From Bacillota bacterium (GTDB lineage Bacteria; Bacillota; Limnochordia; Limnochordales; ZCTH02-B6), in NCBI GenBank assembly GCA_017578085.1, contig PKQR01000043.1:1-14777 (forward strand): a stretch of 14,777 nt of DNA. The letters run 5' to 3'. The notes below the pieces were generated by a model, which worked only from the letters and a program-made list of their open reading frames with translations, had not been told where the DNA came from and did no database searches. Position numbers and translations under genes: made by a program. Shown piece after piece: positions 1 to 7,020 of this stretch; the stretch's first letter is position 1; each line of letters opens with the position of its first letter.

Positions 1-440
1 TCCCTAGCCTCTTTTGCAGGACGGGTTTCAAGCGGCACCGACACCGCCGCCGTGGCCTTTGGCGACGACGCTGAACCCGCTCTCCCACCCGCCCCGCTCA
101 AGGCAGGCTACGCTGCACCCAACACAGTGCGCCCGCCAAGGACGCCCGTATCGAGTTGCAGGTTCTTCCCAAGCCGTAAGAAGGCCCGGGAGCAGGGTTG
201 TGATTGGCGCGTCCGGTCTTCCCACGCACTTGGGTCTCCGCGGGAGTAGGGTCAACGCCTGCATGCCATTGCAGATCGCCCCACTCCCTTAACCCCCAGC
301 AGCAACCCCCGACTGGGCGTCGGCAGCCACCACCAGGGACTTCATCGATGTGCCCTTGCCGGATTTTTAGGCCCGGCTTCAGGAACGCGGGGCTGACTAG
401 GATACTGCGCCACTTGCCCGCTGCGCCAATCATTATACCA
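1..440 (-). ncRNA. ole: Probable OLE RNA (ornate, large, extremophilic), 3' end outside the window
   Basis: About 500 bases downstream of ispA have no convincing protein gene, but the minus strand folds richly. Seen directly: a perfect 10-bp long-range helix pairs 432-423 with 210-201. Inside it are hairpins 377-373/362-358, 317-313/299-295, a long hairpin 288-283/247-242 extended by 282-280/251-249 and 274-271/262-259, and 234-231/224-221. A second domain is closed by a perfect 6-bp helix 110-105/10-5, enclosing 78-74/27-23, 72-69/34-31 and a stem with a 9-base loop further in. Known: OLE RNAs are about 610 nt, occur in extremophilic Gram-positive bacteria, lie in a noncoding stretch of a multigene mRNA, and bind the membrane protein OapA. 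As I recall, they follow the nusB-xseA-xseB-ispA cluster. Inferred: position, size and folding fit OLE, with oapA expected just past base 1. I could not match the consensus from memory, and the 5' end (425-500) is uncertain. RNase P RNA, tmRNA and SRP RNA hallmarks are absent. Confidence 0.7.
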
Positions 441-460
441 CACCGGCGACACCGTCACAA
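432..460 (-). promoter_or_regulatory. Candidate sigma-A promoter inside the ispA downstream region
   Basis: The minus strand carries TTGTGA at 460-455, a 17-base spacer, and a perfect TATAAT at 437-432 preceded by TGG, which makes an extended -10 element. This is striking in DNA this rich in G+C. Predicted initiation is near 425, reading into the structured RNA. The complication is that the long-range helix of that RNA uses bases 432-423, so a transcript starting at 425 would lose most of one strand. The motif may therefore be a true internal promoter giving a shorter RNA, or an AT-rich conserved part of an RNA processed from the ispA transcript. Confidence 0.45.
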
Positions 461-506
461 TCTTCGCACCGGGTAGGCGCAGCGGCGGTCAGGACCGACC
501 GGTCGA

Positions 507-1403
507 TCAGCGGTTCCGGGAACCGAGCCACCGCACCAGCTCGGCCAGCACCTGGCCGCGCTCGCCCAGCGGCGCCACTGCGGCGCAGGCCCTGTCGATG
601 GCGTCTGCGGCCATGGCCCGCGCCCGCTCCAGGCCATACAGCGCCGGGTACGTGGCCTTGCGCCGCTCCTGGTCCTGCCCAGCCCGCTTGCCCATGGCCG
701 CCGTGTCCCCGACCACGTCCAGGATGTCGTCGGTGATCTGGAAGGCCAGACCCAACTCCTCGCCGTAACGGGTCAGGGCCGCGAGCACATCGTCGGAGGC
801 TTCGCCCAACATGGCCCCCGTGCGGACGCTCGCGCGAAAGAGCGCCCCCGTCTTGCGGGCGTGGATGCTCCTAAGCTCGTCGCCGCTGAGCTCCTGGGCA
901 CGCCCTTCGGCTTCCAGGTCGGCCACCTGCCCGCCGATCAGCCCGCCGGTGCCCGCCGCGGCGGCCACCTCGTCGATGATGGCCAGCACCGTCGGCGCTG
1001 CGGCCCCGCTCAGCTGGGGCAGGCGGGCCAGCACCCAAAAGGCATGGGTCAAGAGCGCGTCGCCCGCCAGCACCGCCATTGCCTCGCCAAAGGCCTTGTG
1101 GCAACTGGGCTTCCCGCGCCGCAGGTCCGCGTCGTCCATGCAGGGCAAGTCGTCGTGGATGAGAGAGTACGCATGGATCATCTCCAGGGCCGCCGCCACC
1201 GGCAGCGCCCGCTCGGGATCCCCGCCTGCGGCCGCGCACGCGCTCACGGCCAAGACGCCCCGCAGCCGCTTGCCGCCGCCCAAGGTGCTGTAGCGCATGG
1301 CGCGGTGAATCACGGTCGGCACCGCGTGCTCCGCCGGCAGCAGTTCGTCCAGGGCAGCCTCAACCCGGGCGGCCCAGTGCTCCATGTATTGAACGACGTT
1401 CAT
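507..1403 (-). CDS. ispA: Polyprenyl (farnesyl/geranyl) diphosphate synthase
   Basis: The 298-residue protein is a short-chain E-isoprenyl diphosphate synthase that condenses isopentenyl diphosphate with allylic diphosphates in the cytoplasm to give geranyl and farnesyl diphosphate. These feed undecaprenyl phosphate, quinones and other isoprenoids. Seen: GGGKRLR near residue 42, the first aspartate motif DDLPCMD at 84-90, GQ at 158-159, the second aspartate motif DDILD at 225-229, and GKRAGQD at 238-244 followed by K-x-TYP. The MIHAYSLIHDD context and the two-residue insert in the first motif are typical of bacterial farnesyl diphosphate synthases. The ATG at 1403 overlaps the xseB stop as ATGA, and a GAGGA site lies inside the end of xseB. 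It is the last protein gene before the structured RNA. The gene looks intact. Chain length (C10, C15 or C20) is inferred from similarity. Confidence 0.95.
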   Translation of the reverse strand: MNVVQYMEHWAARVEAALDELLPAEHAVPTVIHRAMRYSTLGGGKRLRGVLAVSACAAAGGDPERALPVAAALEMIHAYSLIHDDLPCMDDADLRRGKPSCHKAFGEAMAVLAGDALLTHAFWVLARLPQLSGAAAPTVLAIIDEVAAAAGTGGLIGGQVADLEAEGRAQELSGDELRSIHARKTGALFRASVRTGAMLGEASDDVLAALTRYGEELGLAFQITDDILDVVGDTAAMGKRAGQDQERRKATYPALYGLERARAMAADAIDRACAAVAPLGERGQVLAELVRWLGSRNR

Positions 1404-1729
1404 AGGTCCTCGTCCTCACTGTCGTCCCGGGGCTCGCCGGCACCCGTGTCGGCGGTCATGAAATCCCGCTCCAAGAGCTCCCCATCCGGGCCCTCCAGCA
1501 GCACCCGGACGCGGGCTTCCGCCCGGTCCAGCTGCGCCCGGCAGAAACGGGCGAGGGCTACACCTTCCTCGAAGAGGCGCAGCGACTCTTCCAGCCCGGC
1601 ATCGCCGGTTTCGATGCGGGCGACGATTTCTTCCAGGCGCGCGAGCGCCTGCTCAAAACTCATCTCAGCGGGCGCGGGCAGGCCGTGCAGATCCCCTGCC
1701 CCTTCGGCCCTCTGCGGCTGGCCCCTCAT
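1400..1729 (-). CDS. xseB: Exodeoxyribonuclease VII small subunit
   Basis: The 109-residue protein is the small subunit of exonuclease VII, a processive single-strand nuclease acting in mismatch repair and in clearing damaged single strands. Seen: the core from MSFEQALARLEEIV onward matches the family, with ETGDAGLEESLRLFEEG forming the characteristic two-helix region, followed by an acidic tail ending EDEDL. Two starts are possible. I chose ATG at 1729 because it overlaps the xseA stop as ATGA and has a GGGAGG site about 10 bases upstream. The internal ATG at 1663 would give an 87-residue protein nearer the usual family length but has no visible ribosome site. The choice adds a 22-residue N-terminal extension of low complexity. 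The stop overlaps the ispA start by four bases, so xseA, xseB and ispA are probably translationally coupled. Confidence 0.9.
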   Translation of the reverse strand: MRGQPQRAEGAGDLHGLPAPAEMSFEQALARLEEIVARIETGDAGLEESLRLFEEGVALARFCRAQLDRAEARVRVLLEGPDGELLERDFMTADTGAGEPRDDSEDEDL

Positions 1730-2985
1730 GATTTGCTTCCCTCCCCAGCGGTGGCGGCGGCAGGCACCACTTGCTCCGCCCGGCCCCAAATCTCGGCGTC
1801 CTGCACACGGATCGTCAAGGGCGTCCCGGGCTCGACCTGGCGTCCGGAGCGCACCACCTCTCCGGTATCTTGCCTGCGGCAGATGGCAAAGCCCCTCGCG
1901 AGGGTGGCCAGGGGACTGAGGGCGTCCAGCTTCCCAGCGAGAAACGCCAGCCGCCGCTCGTACCCAGCGATCCGCTGCTGCACGGCCCTGGCGGCCGCCA
2001 AGAGCACGTCGTCGACCTGCTGGCGGCGCTGGGCGATGAGGTCCCAAGGCCGGCTCAGGGCCGGCCTGCGGGACAAGAGGTCGAGCCTCATCCTGCCCGC
2101 TTCCAGCCGTCGCCGCAGGCCGGCGTCAAGCCGCGCCAGGAGCGTGCGGATGTGGTGCCGCAGCACCCGAGCTTCGGGCACGGCCATCTCTGCGGCGGCG
2201 GACGGCGTAGGCGCCCGCTTGTCGGCGACGAAATCGGCGATGGTGAAGTCGGTTTCGTGGCCGACAGCCGAGATGACAGGGATGCGCGAGCGCGCGATGG
2301 CCCACGCCACCCTTTCGTCGTTGAAGGTCCACAGTTCCTCCAGGCTGCCGCCGCCTCGGCCCACGATGAGGACGTCCACGTCCGGGCAACGGTTGATGAG
2401 TTCAATGGCCCGTACTACGCTCTCGGGGCCTTCCTCCCCTTGCACGATGGCCGGGGAGATCAGCACCGGCATCTCGGGAAACCGGCGCCGGATGACGCTC
2501 AGTATGTCCCGGAGCGCCGCGCCGTGCAGCGACGTCACCACACCGACCCGCCGGGGGAGCAAGGGCAGCGGCCGCTTCCGGGCGGGGTCAAACAGCCCCT
2601 GGGCGGCCAGCTTTTTCTTAAGCTGCTCAAAGGCCAGCGCGAGCTCCCCTTGGCCGGCCGGCACCAGCGCCCGGACGTAGAGCTGGTAGTCGCCGGCCGC
2701 TTCGTAGACGCTGATGTCCCCTTGCGCGATCACGGTCATGCCGTCCTCGGGACGGAAACGCAAGCGCATGTTGTCGCTGCGGAACATGACACAACGCAGC
2801 CGGCTCTGGGCATCCTTGAGGGTGAAGTACATGTGCCCCGAGCCGTGGTGCTTGAAGTTGGAGATCTCGCCGCGCACCGCGACGCCCACAAGGCGCGGAT
2901 CGCTGGTCAACCGATCCTTGATGATCCGGGTCACCTGCTGAACCGTAAAGATCTGCTGTCCGAAAAGCAGTTGTTGCCCTTCCAA
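1726..2985 (-). CDS. xseA: Exodeoxyribonuclease VII large subunit
   Basis: The 419-residue protein is the catalytic large subunit of exonuclease VII, which degrades single-stranded DNA from both ends together with XseB. Seen: an N-terminal OB-fold nucleic-acid-binding domain (about 12-110) with RGEISNFK at 38-45, then the catalytic domain with GRGGGSLEELW at 209-219, the VGHETDFTIADFVADKRAPTP stretch at about 241-261 including conserved His and Asp residues, and a C-terminal coiled-coil region after 275. The start is TTG at 2985, preceded by a GAGGGGTGG stretch. The nearby ATG at 2990 is in another frame and reaches a stop after 19 codons. It lies 40 bases after the TsaD-like gene and overlaps xseB by four bases. 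The length is slightly short for the family but no motif is missing. Confidence 0.96.
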   Translation of the reverse strand: MEGQQLLFGQQIFTVQQVTRIIKDRLTSDPRLVGVAVRGEISNFKHHGSGHMYFTLKDAQSRLRCVMFRSDNMRLRFRPEDGMTVIAQGDISVYEAAGDYQLYVRALVPAGQGELALAFEQLKKKLAAQGLFDPARKRPLPLLPRRVGVVTSLHGAALRDILSVIRRRFPEMPVLISPAIVQGEEGPESVVRAIELINRCPDVDVLIVGRGGGSLEELWTFNDERVAWAIARSRIPVISAVGHETDFTIADFVADKRAPTPSAAAEMAVPEARVLRHHIRTLLARLDAGLRRRLEAGRMRLDLLSRRPALSRPWDLIAQRRQQVDDVLLAAARAVQQRIAGYERRLAFLAGKLDALSPLATLARGFAICRRQDTGEVVRSGRQVEPGTPLTIRVQDAEIWGRAEQVVPAAATAGEGSKS

Positions 2986-3025
2986 GGCATGTCCACCCCT
3001 CGCCCGCGGCGGCCTCCGGACTGCC

Positions 3026-3994
3026 CTATTGTCTTTGCCGCTCCAAGACAGCCATCACCGCCGCCAAGGCGGCCCCCACCGCGTTGTCGACGCTGTAGCG
3101 GGGCGCGGCGAAACAGGCCGGCACGCCGGCGGCCGCGCAGGTCTCCTCGAGGCGCGCCCGGATGCGCCCGTTGGCCATCACGCCGCCGACGCCAAGGAAC
3201 AGCGGTGCTGCCGTGGCACCGGGCGTCTTGTTGATGAGGCGCGCCAGGCTCTCCGCGACACACTCCTGCACCGCCGCGGCCAAATCCTCGGGCCTGGCGC
3301 CCTGCTCCAAGGCCCGCATGGCCGCGGTCGTCGGACCGGAGAAGCTGACCCGGCCAGGTCCAGCGGACACAGGCAGCTTCAACGCCCGGGGATCGCCCGC
3401 GGCCGCCAGCCGCTCCAGGTGGGGGCCGGCCGGGAACGGCAGCCCCAGGGCTACCCCGACCCGGTCAATGAACTGGCCTGCGTTCAAGTCCTCGGTCCCG
3501 CCCAGCCGCTCCACCTGCCAGCGCCCTGCACCGGCGTATGCCGCGCGAACGAGCTCCGTGGTGCCGCCGGAAAGGTGGAGCGCCACCAGGGAACGCGCGT
3601 CCACCCTCCCCGCCGACCACAGACCAGCCCACACGTGGCCTTCCTGGTGCGAGACCGGCACGAAAGGAACGCCAAGGGCGGCGGCCACCGACCGGCCGAC
3701 TGCCTCGCCGACCTTGAAAACGGGCATATAGGAGTCCGGAACGGGACGCGGCGCAGTGCTGGCCGCCACCGCCGCAATGGCGGGCGGCCGCTCGCCCATG
3801 ACCTGCTCCAGGAGAACCGGCAAATTGCGCACATGCTGGAAAACGGCTTCCGACTGGCGCAGGCCCCGCTCCCCGGCGGCCACCGTCAGGACCGCCCGTT
3901 CTTCGGCCAAAAGCGTCCCGTCCAGGGAGAGCAAGGCCACCGAGGTGGTGTAGGCGCTGGTGTCTATGCCGAGGGCAGCTTGTGGGCTGTTCAT
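3026..3994 (-). CDS. TsaD/Kae1-family (peptidase M22-like) paralogue
   Basis: The 322-residue protein has the ASKHA fold of the TsaD/Kae1 family. Seen: HxxxH metal-binding motif HQEGH at 116-120, LHLSGGTTEL at 139-148 (equivalent to the SGGHT loop), FSGPTTAA at 218-225 (equivalent to FSGLKTA), and SVDNAVGAAL with the third metal ligand Asp303. It differs from true TsaD at the N-terminal phosphate loop, where the canonical ETSCDET reads DTSAYTT, and it is somewhat shorter. Known: TsaD makes the t6A modification at tRNA position 37 with TsaB, C and E, and the old name O-sialoglycoprotein endopeptidase is misleading. Inferred: this is a paralogue kept beside nusB and xseA in thermophilic Clostridia-like genomes, not the housekeeping TsaD. 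Its substrate is unknown. ATG at 3994 overlaps the nusB stop as ATGA. There is no strong ribosome site, which suggests coupled translation. Confidence 0.85.
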   Translation of the reverse strand: MNSPQAALGIDTSAYTTSVALLSLDGTLLAEERAVLTVAAGERGLRQSEAVFQHVRNLPVLLEQVMGERPPAIAAVAASTAPRPVPDSYMPVFKVGEAVGRSVAAALGVPFVPVSHQEGHVWAGLWSAGRVDARSLVALHLSGGTTELVRAAYAGAGRWQVERLGGTEDLNAGQFIDRVGVALGLPFPAGPHLERLAAAGDPRALKLPVSAGPGRVSFSGPTTAAMRALEQGARPEDLAAAVQECVAESLARLINKTPGATAAPLFLGVGGVMANGRIRARLEETCAAAGVPACFAAPRYSVDNAVGAALAAVMAVLERQRQ

Positions 3995-4404
3995 TGCTTG
4001 ATCGACGCCCGGGCGCGCACGATCTCGCCCAGGATGCCGTTGACGAACTTGCTGGACTCCGCATCCCCATAGCGCTTGGCCAGCTCCACAGCCTCATTGA
4101 CGGCCACGCTGTCGGGGATGTCGTCCCGGTGCAGGATCTCATAGAGGGCCATGCGCAGGATATTGCGGTCGATGGTCGCCATGCGGTCGATGGTCCACCC
4201 GACCGCCTGGCGTGCGATGATCGGGTCGATTTCCTCCAGGTGGGCGAGGGTGCCTATCACCAGCTCCCGCGCAAACTGGGCGTCGCGCGGCGGCAGGTCC
4301 ACTTCCGCAAGCAGATCGTCCAGGACCCGCTCCGGCTTGACCTTGCCCAGGTCAACCGCGAACAGGGTTTTCAGGGCCACTTCCCGGGCCAGTCTGCGCC
4401 TCAC
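3991..4404 (-). CDS. nusB: Transcription antitermination factor NusB
   Basis: The 137-residue all-helical protein binds boxA RNA with ribosomal protein S10 (NusE) and supports antitermination of rRNA operons. Seen: the family opening RRxAREVALKTLFAVD (matching RRLAREVALKTLFAVD here), the central LVIGTLAHLEEIDPII, the DRMATIDRNILRMALYEI block and the C-terminal SVAVNEAVELAKRYGDAESSKFVNGILGEI, all typical. The length is normal. The start is GTG at 4404 with a GGGGAGGAG site five bases upstream. The ATG at 4408 is in another frame. It follows the DUF2273 gene after 45 bases and overlaps the TsaD-like gene by four. In Bacillus subtilis the next genes are folD and xseA; here folD is missing from that slot and the TsaD paralogue takes it. 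Confidence 0.96.
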   Translation of the reverse strand: MRRRLAREVALKTLFAVDLGKVKPERVLDDLLAEVDLPPRDAQFARELVIGTLAHLEEIDPIIARQAVGWTIDRMATIDRNILRMALYEILHRDDIPDSVAVNEAVELAKRYGDAESSKFVNGILGEIVRARASIKQ

Positions 4405-4449
4405 CCATGCTCCTCCCCAGACCTTGCGAGTCCGACGGGCACGGCGCCG

Positions 4450-4674
4450 TCATCGCCGGCGCCGCGTGAAACGCTCGTAGATCTCGTCCCAGCCGTCGCG
4501 GTCCAGCACCGCCCCGATCCACAGCCCGGCCAGGACAAAGACGGAAAACACCAACGCCCGCCACAACCCGTAGCGGATCGTCAGCCAGCCGAAAAAAATC
4601 CCCAAGAGGCCGCCGATAATCTTGCCGCGGTGGACCAACAAGAAACTGATGAACCGCTCCCAGTCCAGCTGCAT
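4450..4674 (-). CDS. DUF2273 small membrane protein
   Basis: The 74-residue protein has two closely spaced hydrophobic segments (about 18-34 and 37-55) in an amphipathic frame beginning MQLDWERF and ending in a basic tail of four arginines. This matches the DUF2273 family, which travels with Asp23 and AmaP in Gram-positive bacteria. The biochemical role is not established. The context suggests an integral membrane partner of the Asp23-AmaP envelope-stress complex. ATG at 4674 is preceded by AAGGGA eight bases upstream. The gene begins 12 bases after the AmaP stop and ends 45 bases before nusB. The length and topology are normal for the family. Confidence 0.88.
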   Translation of the reverse strand: MQLDWERFISFLLVHRGKIIGGLLGIFFGWLTIRYGLWRALVFSVFVLAGLWIGAVLDRDGWDEIYERFTRRRR

Positions 4675-4686
4675 GGCTCCAGTCCC

Positions 4687-5226
4687 TTACTCCACCCGGG
4701 AACGGGATTCGCGGGCGATATTGCGGACCTCGACGCTGACCCGGCTCACCGGCACCCCCACCGTCTCCCGCACGTAAGCTTCGACTCGCTCCTGCACCTC
4801 GCGGGTTACATCGGGCACCCGCAGGTCCGGCGCCACCAGGAGAGACAGGTCAATCTGCAGCTCCTCGCCGGCCGCCGCCACTTCCACGTCCACTTCGCTA
4901 ATGCCCTTCACCTGCTGGGCCGCCCGGTACACGAGGGACTCCACCGCCCGCAGGGAGATGCTCACATCCCCGAGCTGGGTCGTCTGGCGCAGGGAATCCG
5001 GCGGCCGCTCCCGCTGCCATACCTGCAAGAGGAGGTATAGCGCAAGCCCTACCAGGAGCAGGGCGGCTAGCCCCAACTCAAGGCGCGCCGGCCCTCTCGC
5101 GGCCACCACCAGGTCAAACAGCCACGGCGTCCCGTTCCAGCCGCTCACCAGCGCCAGCCCGGTGACGCCGGCCGCCAGGGTGATAATGGCCGTCAGGCTC
5201 GCCACCAGCCGCTCCACAAAGCTCAT
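4687..5226 (-). CDS. amaP: Alkaline shock response membrane anchor protein AmaP
   Basis: The 179-residue protein has an N-terminal membrane segment (about 8-30), a second one (about 52-68, LGLAALLLVGLALYLLLQVW), and a cytoplasmic domain (about 85-175) that resembles Asp23 itself, with the ISLRAVESLVYRAAQQVKGISEVDVEV region and a later VSVEVRNI strand. Known: in Staphylococcus AmaP tethers the abundant Asp23 protein to the membrane, and loss induces cell-wall stress genes. The family is widespread in Bacillota. The start ATG at 5226 lies three bases after the asp23 stop, with GAGGGT about ten bases upstream and inside the end of asp23. The neighbours Asp23 (upstream) and DUF2273 (downstream) form the standard cassette. 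The gene looks intact. Confidence 0.9.
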   Translation of the reverse strand: MSFVERLVASLTAIITLAAGVTGLALVSGWNGTPWLFDLVVAARGPARLELGLAALLLVGLALYLLLQVWQRERPPDSLRQTTQLGDVSISLRAVESLVYRAAQQVKGISEVDVEVAAAGEELQIDLSLLVAPDLRVPDVTREVQERVEAYVRETVGVPVSRVSVEVRNIARESRSRVE

Positions 5227-5229
5227 CGT

Positions 5230-5622
5230 TCAGCGCACCCTCGGTTCCTCGGGTTTCTCCTCGTTGTTTGGCATGGGGAAGTGGACGCCCTGGACGTGGA
5301 CGTTGACCTCCACCACCTGCAGCCCGGTCATGCTCTCGATGGCCCGCTTGACGTTCTCCTGAATATTCCACGCCACCGTAGGAATGTGCACGCCGTAGTC
5401 AACGACCACAAACAAATCAACCGCGGCCTGTTCTTCGCCCACTTCAACCTTGACGCCCTTGGAGAGGTTCTTGCGGCCCAGCATCTCCGCGATGCCGCCT
5501 GCGATGCCGCCGCTCATGCCTGCCACGCCCTGCACTTCCGTGGCCGCAAGCCCCGCGATGATCGCCACCACCTCATTGGCGATCCGCAGCTCGCCCAGTT
5601 CCGTCCGTTCGGTTTCCGCCAT
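5230..5622 (-). CDS. Asp23/Gls24 family envelope stress response protein
   Basis: The 130-residue protein belongs to the Asp23 (DUF322, Gls24) family, the counterpart of B. subtilis YqhY, which sits at the same place after accBC. Seen: GELRIANEVVAIIAGLAATEVQGVAGMSGG near the N terminus, the acidic AVDLFVVVDYGVHIPTVAWNIQENVKRAIESMTGL core and a final VNVHVQGVHF strand, followed by a short charged tail. Known: YqhY has been linked to control of acetyl-CoA carboxylase activity, and Asp23 to envelope homeostasis. Start choice: ATG at 5622 has GGAGGTG nine bases upstream. The in-frame GTG at 5640 has no ribosome site, so the longer 136-residue reading is unlikely. The gene lies 21 bases after accC, consistent with a functional link to fatty acid synthesis. 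Confidence 0.93.
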   Translation of the reverse strand: MAETERTELGELRIANEVVAIIAGLAATEVQGVAGMSGGIAGGIAEMLGRKNLSKGVKVEVGEEQAAVDLFVVVDYGVHIPTVAWNIQENVKRAIESMTGLQVVEVNVHVQGVHFPMPNNEEKPEEPRVR

Positions 5623-5643
5623 TGGCCATGGCACCTCCACCTG

Positions 5644-6996
5644 TCATGAGGCCGCGAGTAGTTTCCGCCGCTCGATGAAATCTGTTGACAGCTCGCCGCG
5701 CTGGAACGCCTCGTCTTCCAGCACCCGCAAGTGGAAATCCACGTTGGTGCGCACGCCCTCGACAATCAGGTCCATCAGCGCCGCCCGAGCCCGTGCGATG
5801 GCCTCTGCCCGGTCCCGCCCGTGGACGATCAGCTTGGCGAACATCGGATCGTAGTAGGGCGGGATGGCGTAGCCGCTGTAGGCGCCGCTGTCAAACCTCA
5901 CGCCCGGTCCGCCCGGCGGCGACAGCAGCGTAATGCGCCCCGGCGACGGCATGAAGTTGCGGTCCGGGTCCTCGGCGTTGATCCGGAACTCGATGGCGTG
6001 CCCGCGCCAGGTAATGTCCTCCTGCCGCCACGGCAACGGCTCCCCCATGGCGATCAGGATCTGCTGCTTGACCAGGTCAATGCCGGTCACCGCTTCGGTC
6101 ACCGGGTGCTCCACCTGGATGCGGGTGTTCATTTCCAGGAAGTAGAAGTTCCCGTCGCGGTCCAGGAGAAACTCCACCGTGCCCGCGTTGACGTAGTTGA
6201 CCGCCTGGGCGGCCCGCACAGCGGCCTCGCCCATGCGCTGCCTGAGCTCGGGCGTGACGGCCGGCGACGTGCATTCTTCGATGAGCTTCTGGTGCCGCCG
6301 CTGGATGGAGCATTCCCGTTCGCCCAAATGGATAATGTGGCCGAACTCATCCGCCAACACCTGGATCTCCACGTGGCGGGGCTGCTCCAGGTACTTCTCG
6401 ATATACACCGCTGGGCTGCCGAAGGCGGCCTCCGCCTCGGTGCGGGCAATCTGCAGCGCCTTGCCCAACTCGTCACGGCTTGCGGCGATGCGCATGCCTT
6501 TGCCGCCCCCGCCCGCAGCCGCCTTGATCAAGACGGGAAAACCGATCTCCTCCGCGATGGCCAAGGCCTCGGCGTCCGACGTGACAGGCCCGTTGCTGCC
6601 GGGCAGCGTCGGCACGCCGACCTGCCTTACCGTCTCGCGCGCAGCGGCCTTGTCGCCCATGCGCTCGATGCTGTGGGCCGCCGGGCCGATGAACTTGATG
6701 CCGTGGGATTCGCAGATCTCGGCAAAATGGGCCTGCTCGGACAAATAGCCGTAGCCCGGGTGGATCGCGTCGACGCCGGCCAACACCGCCGTGCTCATGA
6801 TGTTGGGGATGTTTAGGTAGCTCTTGGCTGACGGCGCGGGGCCCACGCAGTAGGCTTCGTCCGCTAGCCGCACATGCAGCGCATCCCGGTCCGCCTCGGA
6901 GTAGATGGCCACCGTGCGGATGCCCAGCTCCCGGCAGGCGCGGATGATGCGGCAGGCGATCTCACCCCGGTTCGCGATCAAGACCTTTTCAAACAA
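5644..6996 (-). CDS. accC: Acetyl-CoA carboxylase biotin carboxylase subunit
   Basis: The roughly 450-residue enzyme uses ATP and bicarbonate to carboxylate the biotin on AccB, the first half-reaction of malonyl-CoA formation for fatty acid synthesis. Seen: N-terminal FEKVLIANRGEIACRI, HPGYGYLSE, the ATP-grasp glycine loop AAAGGGGKGM (159-168), ECSIQRRHQKLIEE, and EMNTRIQVEHPVTE (288-301) with the catalytic arginine, then the C-terminal domain with RINAEDP. All catalytic motifs are present. Start choice: TTG at 6996 gives the canonical family N terminus and has a GGGGGGA stretch seven bases upstream. An in-frame TTG at 7014, six bases after the accB stop, would add six residues and is the main alternative. 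No ATG or GTG is available near the expected start. accB is immediately upstream and asp23 downstream. Confidence 0.95.
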   Translation of the reverse strand: MFEKVLIANRGEIACRIIRACRELGIRTVAIYSEADRDALHVRLADEAYCVGPAPSAKSYLNIPNIMSTAVLAGVDAIHPGYGYLSEQAHFAEICESHGIKFIGPAAHSIERMGDKAAARETVRQVGVPTLPGSNGPVTSDAEALAIAEEIGFPVLIKAAAGGGGKGMRIAASRDELGKALQIARTEAEAAFGSPAVYIEKYLEQPRHVEIQVLADEFGHIIHLGERECSIQRRHQKLIEECTSPAVTPELRQRMGEAAVRAAQAVNYVNAGTVEFLLDRDGNFYFLEMNTRIQVEHPVTEAVTGIDLVKQQILIAMGEPLPWRQEDITWRGHAIEFRINAEDPDRNFMPSPGRITLLSPPGGPGVRFDSGAYSGYAIPPYYDPMFAKLIVHGRDRAEAIARARAALMDLIVEGVRTNVDFHLRVLEDEAFQRGELSTDFIERRKLLAAS

Positions 6997-7020
6997 GGGC
7001 TTGTCCCCCCGCAACCGGCC

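Noticed and set aside
358..380. Resemblance to a cobalamin riboswitch core (GCCGG, A-rich loop, ATCCGGC)
   Set aside because: Only the small hairpin resembles it. The rest of the B12-box pattern and a downstream corrinoid gene are missing, and the site lies inside the larger RNA fold.
1..430. RNase P RNA, tmRNA or SRP RNA as the identity of the structured RNA
   Set aside because: The GAGGAAAGTCC and ACAGA regions of RNase P RNA, the tmRNA ends and the SRP GGAAG loop region were not found.
98..433. Minus-strand open frame of 111 codons in the ispA downstream region, and plus-strand frames over the same bases
   Set aside because: Composition is Arg/Gly/Pro/Trp-rich with no recognisable domain, there is no ribosome site at the start, and the frame is crossed by strong RNA helices. 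Open frames of this size arise freely in GC-rich DNA.
1771..3234. Long plus-strand open frame of 487 codons
   Set aside because: It is antisense to xseA and part of the TsaD-like gene, with shadow-type composition and no domain. The same applies to the long plus-strand frames at 861-1919, 3029-4072, 5731-6816 and 6874-8061.
2931..3263. ATG at 2990 as the xseA start
   Set aside because: It is out of frame with xseA and reaches a stop after 19 codons. The TTG at 2985 gives the family N terminus.
5623..5640. Upstream GTG start for the Asp23 protein at 5640
   Set aside because: It has no ribosome site, and the region it would translate contains the strong GGAGGTG site of the ATG at 5622.
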